Shown here: in pieces, positions 15,152 through 22,696 of the stretch
How the letters are laid out: the number at the start of each line of letters is the position of its first letter
Numbering within the stretch: the first letter of the stretch is position 1
Assembly (NCBI GenBank): GCA_944327625.1
Contig: CALVHL010000004.1
Location: 1-64,000 of the forward strand
Source of the DNA: an uncultured Clostridia bacterium
GTDB lineage: Bacteria; Bacillota; Clostridia; Christensenellales; Borkfalkiaceae
Reading direction: 5' to 3'
DNA length: 64,000 bases
Notes under the pieces: generated by a model
Databases searched by the model: none
Seen by the model: only the letters and a program-made list of their open reading frames with translations
What the model was told of the DNA's origin: nothing
Program-made: the position numbers and the translations under genes

Positions 15152-15709
15152 ATGCCTAAAAATCCAAACAATAAATCCTTTGAAATAGCTTTGTCGGGAA
15201 TATCTTGCGCGCTTGCGGTCATTGCGCTTTCGCTGGGCATACTCAGCGGCGTTCTGCTTGCCACGGGGTATTTTGTCGGGATAATCGCGCTCATGCTGCC
15301 GCTGTCCAAAAAATTCTATTTCGGGGATTTTTTTGCTTATCTGGCGACAGTCGCCCTGACGATAGCCTTCGGCGCGGCGGCTAAGTTCTGGGATCTCGTG
15401 CCGTTCATAATGTTCTTCGGCATACACCCGCTCGTCAACGCGCTGCAACTGCGCTTCAAGGTCAACAAGATATTGGCGTTCATCATAAAGGCGCTGTGGT
15501 TCGACGCGACGCTCATAGTCGGGTATTACCTCGTCTATGACGGGCTTATCGGCGGTTCGTTCCTGCCCGAGGAGGTGTACGAATTTGTGCGCAACTATTT
15601 CTTCGTGCTGGTTTTCACCGTCGGCACGGCGATATTCGCTGTCTACGACTTCATAGTTTTCAGGTGTCAGGCGGCAATGGACTATCTGATGTACAGAATA
15701 AGGAAATAA
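15152..15709 (+). CDS. Integral membrane protein, function unknown
   Basis: A 185-residue hydrophobic protein with about five to six predicted spans: near residues 12-45 (SGISCALAVIALSLGILSGV and following), 58-75, 82-95, 110-128 and 145-165. The shape resembles small integral proteins such as transporter substrate-binding (S) components, but no signature supports that. It starts six bases after the J-like gene and ends three bases before rlmD, so it belongs to the same operon. Confidence 0.7.
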   Translation: MPKNPNNKSFEIALSGISCALAVIALSLGILSGVLLATGYFVGIIALMLPLSKKFYFGDFFAYLATVALTIAFGAAAKFWDLVPFIMFFGIHPLVNALQLRFKVNKILAFIIKALWFDATLIVGYYLVYDGLIGGSFLPEEVYEFVRNYFFVLVFTVGTAIFAVYDFIVFRCQAAMDYLMYRIRK

Positions 15710-15712
15710 CAG

Positions 15713-17116
15713 ATGATAAAGAATGAGGAATACATAGGCGAGGTCATAGCCCTCGGCAGCGAGGGGGAAGGCGTTATCAGGTCGCAGGACCAGACGGCGT
15801 TCGTGCCCTTCTGTCTGCCCGGCGAAAAGGTCAGTTTCAAGGCGCTCAAAGTCAACGGTTCGGCTGTGTTCGGCAAACTCACCGAGGTGCATACGCTCTC
15901 TCCGCACAGGGTTATTCCGCTCTGCCCGCAGTTTGAAAAGTGCGGCGGCTGCCAGCTTCAACACGCCGACTATGAAACCCAGCTCGCGTTAAAGCGCGAC
16001 ACGGTTCGCAATTGCCTCAAAAAGATAGGCGGGCTGGAAGTCGACGTCTCGCCCGTCGTCGCCAGCGAAAAGCAGTACGGCTATCGCAACAAACTCGCCC
16101 TGCCCGTCGGGGTGGATACATACGGCAATAATATTGTCGGCTTTTACGCGCCCCGCTCGCACAGAATAGTGCCCATAAATTATTGCTGTCTGCAGATGGA
16201 GTGGTCGAAGCCGCTCATTTCCGCCCTGCTCGATTTTATGTCGGCGGAACACCTCAAAGGCTATGACGAGATAGCCTGCATAGGTCAGGTGCGGCACATC
16301 GTCGCAAGGGAGATAGGCGGCAGATTGCTCATAACCATCGTCACCGCGCGGAAAATCGACCTCGCGCCCTTGGGCGAATTGCTCAGAAAGAGCTTTAAAA
16401 ACTTTACGCTCGTCAACAATGTCAACTCATCGCGGAGCAACGTCATTTTCGGAAAAGAGTGGCATATATGCCTCGGCGAAGCCACTTTCACCGCCGTACA
16501 GGACGGCATAAAATACAAGGCGGGGGCTAATACTTTTCTGCAAGTCAACGACGACGTGCGCTCGCGCCTCTATCAGGCGGTGGTCGACGCGTGCAGGGAC
16601 GAAGACGCGGTCGCCGTCGATCTTTACAGCGGCGGCGGTATGCTCACGGCAATGCTCGCCAACGCCTGCCGCGCGGCTTACGGAGTGGAGATCGTAAGAC
16701 AGGCGGTAGACTGCGCGGACGAGCTCAAAAAGCTCAACGGGCTGAGGGATAAGATGTTCAATATCTGCGGCGCGGTCGAGGACAAGCTTGAAGAAGTATT
16801 CGCGCAGACGGCGGGATATAAGCGCGTCGTCGTCTGCGATCCGCCGAGAAAGGGAATGGAGCGTTCGGTCGTCAATGCCGTCGCAAAGAGCGGCGCGGAT
16901 AAAGTCGTGCTCATTTCCTGCAACCCCGCGACGCTCGCGCGCGACCTCGGCATACTGTGCGGAACGCTGACGGAAGTCGACGGTCAGCTTGTAAAGGCCC
17001 CCGACTATGCCGCAGCCAACGCAAAAGCGCCCTATAAAATAGTCTCCGTCACGCCTTTCGATATGTTCCCCCAGACCAAGCACGTCGAAACTCTGGTCGT
17101 ACTCGAAAGGAAGTAA
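15713..17116 (+). CDS. rlmD: 23S rRNA (uracil-C5)-methyltransferase, RlmD/RlmCD family
   Basis: Methylates C5 of a uridine in 23S rRNA with S-adenosylmethionine. In 467 residues: an N-terminal TRAM RNA-binding domain (about 1-60), iron-sulfur cysteines in CPQFEKCGGCQLQH near 72, the SAM motif VDLYSGGGMLTAMLA near 302, DPPRKGME near 380, and the catalytic cysteine in LISCNPATLARDL near 400. Length and motifs are complete. The last codons are inside a 37-bp sequence duplicated 1.77 kb downstream, the mark of an insertion at this gene's 3' end that left the protein intact. Confidence 0.94.
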   Translation: MIKNEEYIGEVIALGSEGEGVIRSQDQTAFVPFCLPGEKVSFKALKVNGSAVFGKLTEVHTLSPHRVIPLCPQFEKCGGCQLQHADYETQLALKRDTVRNCLKKIGGLEVDVSPVVASEKQYGYRNKLALPVGVDTYGNNIVGFYAPRSHRIVPINYCCLQMEWSKPLISALLDFMSAEHLKGYDEIACIGQVRHIVAREIGGRLLITIVTARKIDLAPLGELLRKSFKNFTLVNNVNSSRSNVIFGKEWHICLGEATFTAVQDGIKYKAGANTFLQVNDDVRSRLYQAVVDACRDEDAVAVDLYSGGGMLTAMLANACRAAYGVEIVRQAVDCADELKKLNGLRDKMFNICGAVEDKLEEVFAQTAGYKRVVVCDPPRKGMERSVVNAVAKSGADKVVLISCNPATLARDLGILCGTLTEVDGQLVKAPDYAAANAKAPYKIVSVTPFDMFPQTKHVETLVVLERK

Positions 17117-17117
17117 G
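17081..17117 (+). repeat. 37-bp direct repeat, left copy (rlmD 3' end)
   Basis: Identical over all 37 bases to 18850-18886. It covers the last eleven codons and stop of rlmD plus one base. Sequence diverges at once on both sides. Confidence 0.95.
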
Positions 17118-17136
17118 AGCAAAAATAAGCGATTTC

Positions 17137-17167
17137 AGGTCAAAAACTTCGTTTTTTGACCTTTTTT
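17137..17167 (+). terminator. Terminator after rlmD, inside the insert
   Basis: AGGTCAAAAAC (17137-17147) pairs with GTTTTTTGACCT (17151-17162) with one extra T, followed by five T. Supplied by the inserted DNA. Confidence 0.8.
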
Positions 17168-17318
17168 CATGCAAAAATTTATTGTATATACATTTAAGCG
17201 ATACGATATTTCAGTCGTTTTTGTCATATTTCAGCACATATTATCAGCCACGCATAGTATTAGTAGATATGTCAATTTAGTGCGATGATAGTAACTTTGG
17301 ATATGTCAGATGTGGCGC

Positions 17319-17347
17319 TTGATTTAAGCTTAATTTTATGCTAAAAT
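17319..17347 (+). promoter_or_regulatory. Promoter of the inserted gene
   Basis: TTGATT at 17319-17324, 17-base spacer, TAAAAT at 17342-17347, about 28 bases before the start codon. Confidence 0.7.
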
Positions 17348-17374
17348 ATGTGAAAGATGACAAGTGGGGTAAAT

Positions 17375-18751
17375 ATGATAGCGATCATTTTGGAAAACAA
17401 TGAAGAATATGTTTCGCCCGTCTTTGCATTGAGATGGGCGGGGTGGCAATCGGAAGTGCTCGCCTTCAATAAAGAACGCTCGCATTTAAGGCGCATAAAA
17501 ATGTGGCATCCTCGTCGTCAGGTGTTTATTGTCGATTGGGAAGAATTCGGTTGCAAAAAATCTGTCTGGGAAGGGTATGACTGGGTACTTCAAAACAAAG
17601 AATTATGGAAGGCCGTGCGCTTCGGTAAAAAAGCCGCAATAGATGACTTCCCGCGGTTTAAAGAGTATGCGGAAGAAATCATTTTGCCCGAATGGTTTGA
17701 AGTAAAAGGCGAAAGGGACATTCAAAGTCTGATGAATGTCTCAATGTTTTTTCATGATTCGATACCGATAAGAATAGATAAAAGCGAAAACAATATCGAA
17801 ATTGAATTTGATACCACTTGGGATTGTATAATTACGGTAAAATTTGAGGGAGTGCGGGCAAGCGAACTTGTTGACCGCATAGGCATAATTTACGACTCCG
17901 CCCTTGAAAAAACTGACGGGGCCTATGTCTGGAAAGTAACATGCTTTGAGCCCGGAGAAGCGGGCGGAATAGTTGGCTTTTTGCCTGTTTCAGGAGAGCC
18001 TTGTATCGTCTGCGATAGGATAGAATGGAGCATAAAAATCGGCAAGAGTAAATATTGCGCCAAAATCAAAGAATATGAAAGCCTCTATGATTTTTACCTT
18101 GATTTGAAGTCCGTGTCCGAAAATGTGTTCCTCAAAGAGGATAAACTCATTTTACATCATCAAAATGACACACTAATCATCGAAGAAGGCAGCAAAGGCT
18201 ATATAACAACTCTTAACGGCAAGAAAGAAAGGCGGCAATGGGAGGAGCAGGACATTTTCGAGTATGCAAGAGAATTTTTAACACAGGTCAATCCCGAGGA
18301 TATAAAAGAGGAGGTGCTGGCGGACGTTGTTTCCGTCAAGCCGCTTTATGCCTGGCATTATGTCAGATTTGTATTGCTCTTTGCCGTTCTTTGGTCTGCG
18401 GTCGGGTTGCTCCTTATGCTTTTTGCGAATGTGCATTGGCTTTTGTGTACGGTGCTGTTTTTTGCATTTTCGTTGCTTATTTTTATTGTGTCGATTTTCG
18501 CTTCATTCAAGGAAAAAGAGAGAAGATATATCATCACGCCGACAAAGATCTATTATTTTAACGAAAATGTTTCAAATTTAACGCTTGAAATTTCTCAGAT
18601 AAAAAATATAAAGCTTTATCGCAGCTTAATAAAAAAGAGCGCAGGCACAATAAAAATCAGGCAAAAGAGCGGATCGGATTTTGGCTATGGGCTGATTGCC
18701 GTAAACGATGCCGAAAGAGTTTACAATCTTATCAGACAAAAGATTGCGTAG
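17375..18751 (+). CDS. Unknown membrane protein with C-terminal PH-like domain (insert copy)
   Basis: A 458-residue protein of no family I can name. Residues 1-320 are soluble-looking, beginning MIAIILENNEEYVSPVFALR. Two transmembrane helices follow (about 333-352 and 358-380), then an 80-residue tail (RRYIITPTKIYYF to VYNLIRQKI) with the strand pattern of bacterial PH domains. ATG 17375 follows GTGGGGTAA; it lines up with the start of its paralogue at 22697, while the upstream ATG 17357 lacks a ribosome site. It is more AT-rich than its surroundings and is the only gene in the segment bounded by direct repeats. Possible cargo, immunity or defence role is speculation. Confidence 0.75.
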   Translation: MIAIILENNEEYVSPVFALRWAGWQSEVLAFNKERSHLRRIKMWHPRRQVFIVDWEEFGCKKSVWEGYDWVLQNKELWKAVRFGKKAAIDDFPRFKEYAEEIILPEWFEVKGERDIQSLMNVSMFFHDSIPIRIDKSENNIEIEFDTTWDCIITVKFEGVRASELVDRIGIIYDSALEKTDGAYVWKVTCFEPGEAGGIVGFLPVSGEPCIVCDRIEWSIKIGKSKYCAKIKEYESLYDFYLDLKSVSENVFLKEDKLILHHQNDTLIIEEGSKGYITTLNGKKERRQWEEQDIFEYAREFLTQVNPEDIKEEVLADVVSVKPLYAWHYVRFVLLFAVLWSAVGLLLMLFANVHWLLCTVLFFAFSLLIFIVSIFASFKEKERRYIITPTKIYYFNENVSNLTLEISQIKNIKLYRSLIKKSAGTIKIRQKSGSDFGYGLIAVNDAERVYNLIRQKIA

Positions 18752-18849
18752 CAGTTTATATATCTGAACAGGCGATATCGGTAGTTGTGCTTATATCGAA
18801 AAAGGGCGAACAATCCTTGATTTTTTATATCAAAAAGAGCATTACGCTT

Positions 18850-18886
18850 CACGTCGAAACTCTGGTCGTACTCGAAAGGAAGTAAG
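18850..18886 (+). repeat. 37-bp direct repeat, right copy
   Basis: Exact repeat of 17081-17117. It reproduces the end of rlmD without the gene, and lies directly before the presumed native rlmD terminator. Confidence 0.95.
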
Positions 18887-18905
18887 TTTAATCGGCAAAG
18901 AAGTT

Positions 18906-18948
18906 CGCCTCAGTCATGCCATCCGTGCGTGATTGAGGCGTTTTTTTT
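18906..18948 (+). terminator. Terminator, probably the original one of rlmD
   Basis: CGCCTCAGTCA (18906-18916) pairs with TGATTGAGGCG (18930-18940) with one G-U pair, followed by eight T. It lies 20 bases after the right direct repeat. Confidence 0.85.
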
Positions 18949-19013
18949 ATGAAAGGGCATTTTCTACCGCCGTGACTGCCAGGAGGCGGCGAAGGGCGGC
19001 GAAAAATTAGAGA

Positions 19014-19042
19014 TTGATTATTGTAAGCGGCTGTGCTATAAT
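19014..19042 (+). promoter_or_regulatory. Promoter of the flavodoxin gene
   Basis: TTGATT at 19014-19019, 17-base spacer, TATAAT at 19037-19042. Confidence 0.8.
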
Positions 19043-19121
19043 GTAAAAAAAGATAGCGGTATGCGCCGTGCATTGCGCCGTCTCGGCGGATAATCGTGGC
19101 AATACCGCACAGAGGTTAAAA

Positions 19122-19631
19122 ATGAAAAGCATAGTCATCTATTTTTCGCGGGCGGACGAAAATTATGCCGTCGGCAACATTACTAAGGGCAATACCGAGG
19201 TCATTGCGGAGTACATAGCGCAGTTCAGCGGCGCAAAGCTGTTCAGGTGCGATCCCGTCGTGCCCTATTCCGCAAACTATCGCGAGTGCTGCAAGGAGGC
19301 GGTTGCCAAACAGCGCAGCGACGCCCGTCCCGAACTCGTCAGCTATCTCGACGGCATAGAGGAATACGACGCGGTGTATGTCGGCGGCCCCATATATTGC
19401 GGGGAATATCCGCAGGAAATTTACAGCCAGCTTGACAGGCTTGATTTTGTCGGCAAGACAGTCAGGCCGTTTGCCACCCACGAGGGCAGCGGGCTGGCAA
19501 GGTGCGCGGAAGTGCTCAAAGCGAAGTGTGCGGGCGCGACCGTAACGGACGGACTTGCCATAAGGGGCAGGGACGTCTATCTCGACGAGAGCAAGAACGC
19601 CGTGCGGGAATGGGTTGAGCGGCTTAGCTGA
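19122..19631 (+). CDS. Flavodoxin-family protein
   Basis: A 169-residue cytosolic FMN protein for low-potential electron transfer. The N terminus MKSIVIYFSRADENYAVGNI leads into KGNTEVIA, the FMN phosphate loop in the longer form used by this flavodoxin subgroup. YDAVYVGGPIYCGEYPQEIY near residue 85 and FATHEGSGLARC near 118 are the other cofactor loops. ATG 19122 follows ACAGAGGTTAAAA; the open frame upstream includes the promoter, so this start is preferred. The redox partner is not evident. A small unknown gene follows after 48 bases. Confidence 0.9.
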   Translation: MKSIVIYFSRADENYAVGNITKGNTEVIAEYIAQFSGAKLFRCDPVVPYSANYRECCKEAVAKQRSDARPELVSYLDGIEEYDAVYVGGPIYCGEYPQEIYSQLDRLDFVGKTVRPFATHEGSGLARCAEVLKAKCAGATVTDGLAIRGRDVYLDESKNAVREWVERLS

Positions 19632-19679
19632 ATTAAAGGCGCATTTACCAGCCCCGACTGAAAAAGCGAGGATAATATT

Positions 19680-20093
19680 ATGAGCGCAGGGGAGAAAGAT
19701 CTGAAAATAAGCGGCGAAGAATTTTTGTATAACGTCAGGCTTTACAGGGTAAAATTTCCCGATTTCTGGCAAAAGGCGTACGGCGAAAAGAACGGGTTTT
19801 ACGCAATGGTAGAGGAATACGCCGGGCAGTTCGTCGAAAAGATGAAGCGCGGCGAGGAATATCTCGAAGGGGATAAAATACAGCATTTCTGGCATGAGCA
19901 TTGCTTTTTCTGCTGGAACAAGGCGGCGACGGACGCGCAATGCGTGTTCTACTGTACCGAGGATATGCAGTATTGGATATGCGAAGACTGTTTTGAAAAG
20001 TACAGGCAAAAATTCGGTTGGGGCGTCGGTCAGGGCGAAGAACTGTGCGGGAAGGAGCTGCATTGCAGGCAGTCGATAGTTACAGCTAAATAA
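19680..20093 (+). CDS. Small Cys/Trp-rich protein, function unknown
   Basis: A 137-residue soluble protein I do not recognise. The N-terminal half is a charged helix region; the C-terminal half has CFFCW near residue 75, CVFYC near 87 and CEDC near 100, plus further Cys and His, spaced like a zinc ribbon. ATG 19680 follows GCGAGGATAATATT. It is likely co-transcribed with the flavodoxin gene and ends at a very strong terminator. Confidence 0.65.
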   Translation: MSAGEKDLKISGEEFLYNVRLYRVKFPDFWQKAYGEKNGFYAMVEEYAGQFVEKMKRGEEYLEGDKIQHFWHEHCFFCWNKAATDAQCVFYCTEDMQYWICEDCFEKYRQKFGWGVGQGEELCGKELHCRQSIVTAK

Positions 20094-20144
20094 ATGATAT
20101 TGCGGTCAATCCGCGTCGGAAGTAACGCAGATAAAATAATTATA

Positions 20145-20194
20145 GCGCAAGAGGGCAGGGGTTTTTACCCCTGCCCTCTTGCGCTTTCTTAACT
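20145..20194 (+). terminator. Strong terminator
   Basis: A perfect 17-bp stem, arms 20145-20161 (GCGCAAGAGGGCAGGGG) and 20168-20184, loop TTTTTA, followed by TTTCTTAACTTTTT. Confidence 0.9.
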
Positions 20195-20255
20195 TTTTCT
20201 TGTGAATAATCCGTATTATCCGCCCTCTGCGGACAGCCCTTTGAGATAATGAGTA

Positions 20256-20284
20256 TTGACAACTCCCCCGTCGTAGTGTACAAT
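20256..20284 (+). promoter_or_regulatory. Promoter of the collagen-like surface protein gene
   Basis: TTGACA at 20256-20261, 17-base spacer, TACAAT at 20279-20284. Confidence 0.85.
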
Positions 20285-20343
20285 AAATTTAGAGTAAGCG
20301 ATTATTTAATCGCGAGCAGGAGTACTGAAAGGAGGGAAATACT

Positions 20344-22440
20344 ATGAATATAGTCAGAAAATTTGCCTTTGCGCTGTGCGGTCTGGCGTTTGCCGCCTGC
20401 GCCACAGTTGCGGCATTTCTGCTCTTACCGCAGGATATTTCTGCGTCGGCAGAGACCGCTCACGACCACGACGACGGAACGTGGACGGCGATAACCGCCG
20501 CATATCTGACCGAAAGCGGCACTACCTTTACGGACGGCAACTATTATCTTGCCGAGAACGTGACGGCAGATATTACCGTGAACGGCGAAGTCACGCTCTG
20601 TCTCAACGGCTACGTCCTCAGTGGTACGGGCACGACCAGCGTAGTTACCGTAAAGGTCGGCAGTACCTTTAACCTTTATGACTGTCAGGAGGCAAGCGAA
20701 GCGGCGGAGCATCAACACGCTTATTATGTCGTCAGCACCTCTAGGAATATTAGAAGGTATATCTTCGACGACGGCACCGAGGAATGGAGCGCCGCTTACG
20801 AAGCGGCGGAAGACAAGGGAACGGTCAGCGGCGGCGTGATCGGCGGCGGATACGGATATACGTATCATTCGTCCAGATATGGTGGCGGCGTGTATATTGA
20901 AATCGGCGACACGGGCAGTACGTTTAATATGTACGGCGGCAACATTACAGGCAATACGGCGACATTCGGCGGCGGCGTGTTCGCGAGTGAATTGAGCTCC
21001 GTTAATATGTACGGCGGCAGCATTACAGGCAATACCGCTGGTAGCGGCGGCGGTTTATACTTAGAATGGGATAACACTTTCAATTTCTATGACGGCAGGA
21101 TAGAATACAATAGGGCTGATATCAAAGCTTGCGGAGTGTATTGTTTTGAAGGAATCTTTAATATGTACGGTGGCAGTGTTTCATACAATATTACTACAGA
21201 TTATTCTACCAACGGCGGCGGAATATTTGTGGAAAACTCTACCTTTAACTTATCCGACGGCAACATTATCGGCAATGTTATATGTTCAGACACAGGTTAC
21301 GGAACTGGTAGCGCATTGAATGTGATTAACCATGCCGTCGTCAATATGACGGGCGGTACGATATCCGGAAATATAGGTAATGCAGCCGTGTATTTAGCTA
21401 CTGATTCTTTTAATATGAGCGGCGGCAGTATTACCGATAATGCAGGTTATGACGATAAGTATTGCGGCGGTGTTTATGTGGCGAGTGGTACGTTTAACGT
21501 GAGCGGTGTACCCGTTATCAAAGGCAATACCATAAACGGCAGTGTAAGCAACGTAAAAGGTACTATCAACGTAAGCGGCGAGCTCTATAAGGGCGCAACT
21601 ATCGGCGTTACCGCAGACGAAGGGACGACGGTCATCACGGGAGAGGCATATAAAATTGCATATCCCAGCAGATATTTCTTTGCCGACGATCCTACGATGG
21701 GCTTCAGCTTTAACTCCGACGGCACCATACAGTTGGTAAAAGGCTATTATACCGTCGTCTACGTCGCAGCCGACGGAACGCAGACGGAAAAGGTCTATCC
21801 TATCAGCGCGGACGTCACGTTGGAAGCGGCGGACAGCGAAGGCAATTACGACTGGTCGCTGAATAAAGGAAGCCTTAATGCGGACTATGCAAGCGGCGCG
21901 ACTATTGCGGGCGGTCTTTGCTCTGAGCACGACGAAATGATCACACTATATGCGGTTGAGAAAAACTACACCGCTTCCGATATAGTCCTGCGCGTGACCG
22001 ATACGCACATTCAGTGGAAATATTCGCTTGAAGACGACGACGCTTGGCGCGACCTCGTTGCGCTTACCGACATTACGGGCGCACAGGGGCCGACGGGCGC
22101 GGACGGACAGGACGGCGCGGACGGACAGGACGGACAGGACGGACAGGACGGCGTTACCCCCAAGTTACAGATCAATTCTCAGACGAATATGTGGGAAGTT
22201 TCCTACGACGACGGCGCAAGCTGGACTTCGCTCGGCGTAAAGGCGACGGGCGCGGACGGTCAGGACGGTCAGAACGGACAAGACGGTGCGGACGGCGCGG
22301 ACGGCGCAAACGGCACGGACGGCGCGGACGGGCAGAGCGGCGGCACGGTTGCGCTCTACGTCCTTTCAAGCATTTCGCTTGCGGGCGTGATTGCCGTTGC
22401 AGTCATTCTCATACTTAAACGCAAGACGATATTCGGTTAA
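20344..22440 (+). CDS. Surface protein: beta-helix repeats, collagen-like stalk, C-terminal anchor
   Basis: A 698-residue exported protein. Signal peptide at 1-38. Residues 70-420 hold repeated NMYGGSITGNTA-type units (FNMYGG, VNMYGG, FNMSGG) expected to coil into a right-handed beta-helix, as in polymorphic adhesins. Residues 460-540 resemble a Listeria-Bacteroides-type beta repeat (YTVVYVAADGTQTEKVY). Two collagen-like GADGQDGQDG tracts flank a motif like the DUF4988 unit of Bacteroidota proteins (WEVSYDDGASWTSLG). A transmembrane helix and KRKTIFG end it; there is no LPXTG. GGAGGGAAATACT precedes ATG 20344. Probably an adhesin. Confidence 0.85.
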   Translation: MNIVRKFAFALCGLAFAACATVAAFLLLPQDISASAETAHDHDDGTWTAITAAYLTESGTTFTDGNYYLAENVTADITVNGEVTLCLNGYVLSGTGTTSVVTVKVGSTFNLYDCQEASEAAEHQHAYYVVSTSRNIRRYIFDDGTEEWSAAYEAAEDKGTVSGGVIGGGYGYTYHSSRYGGGVYIEIGDTGSTFNMYGGNITGNTATFGGGVFASELSSVNMYGGSITGNTAGSGGGLYLEWDNTFNFYDGRIEYNRADIKACGVYCFEGIFNMYGGSVSYNITTDYSTNGGGIFVENSTFNLSDGNIIGNVICSDTGYGTGSALNVINHAVVNMTGGTISGNIGNAAVYLATDSFNMSGGSITDNAGYDDKYCGGVYVASGTFNVSGVPVIKGNTINGSVSNVKGTINVSGELYKGATIGVTADEGTTVITGEAYKIAYPSRYFFADDPTMGFSFNSDGTIQLVKGYYTVVYVAADGTQTEKVYPISADVTLEAADSEGNYDWSLNKGSLNADYASGATIAGGLCSEHDEMITLYAVEKNYTASDIVLRVTDTHIQWKYSLEDDDAWRDLVALTDITGAQGPTGADGQDGADGQDGQDGQDGVTPKLQINSQTNMWEVSYDDGASWTSLGVKATGADGQDGQNGQDGADGADGANGTDGADGQSGGTVALYVLSSISLAGVIAVAVILILKRKTIFG

Positions 22441-22493
22441 TGACGATATGTCCGCCGCGCACGGCGCGGCGGACGCAATACGGCTCTTTGGGC

Positions 22494-22532
22494 GGCGGCA
22501 GGCATATTGCCTGCCGCCGTCCCCGCTTTTTT
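22494..22532 (+). terminator. Terminator of the surface protein gene
   Basis: GGCGGCAGGCA (22494-22504) pairs perfectly with TGCCTGCCGCC (22508-22518); TTTTTT follows at 22527-22532. Another GC-rich hairpin, GTCCGCCGCGC with its complement (about 22450-22474), lies just before it without a T run. Confidence 0.8.
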
Positions 22533-22696
22533 GCGCCCCGCATATTGAAAGTCGGCGGTTTATATGTTATAATGTCTCAGATAGTTCCGGCGGCCGCAAC
22601 GGTTGCCCGAAATTTTAAAATGCCGCCGCGTTGCCGCATTGTCTTTCGGCGCGGGCGGAACGCCGCAACTTATCGCGGCGAAAGGAGAGAATGGTT

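Larger units (their letters stand above)
17081..18886 (+). mobile_element. Small inserted segment bounded by 37-bp direct repeats
   Basis: Perfect 37-bp repeats of the rlmD 3' end bracket about 1.73 kb of visibly more AT-rich DNA. Inside are a terminator (17137-17167), a promoter (17319-17347) and one gene. After the right repeat comes a strong terminator (18906-18948) that looks like the original rlmD terminator, now displaced. Target duplication at a gene's 3' end that restores the gene is the usual sign of site-specific integration, but no integrase or transposase is present. It may be a non-autonomous cassette, the remnant of a larger element, or the product of homologous recombination. 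Confidence 0.7.
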
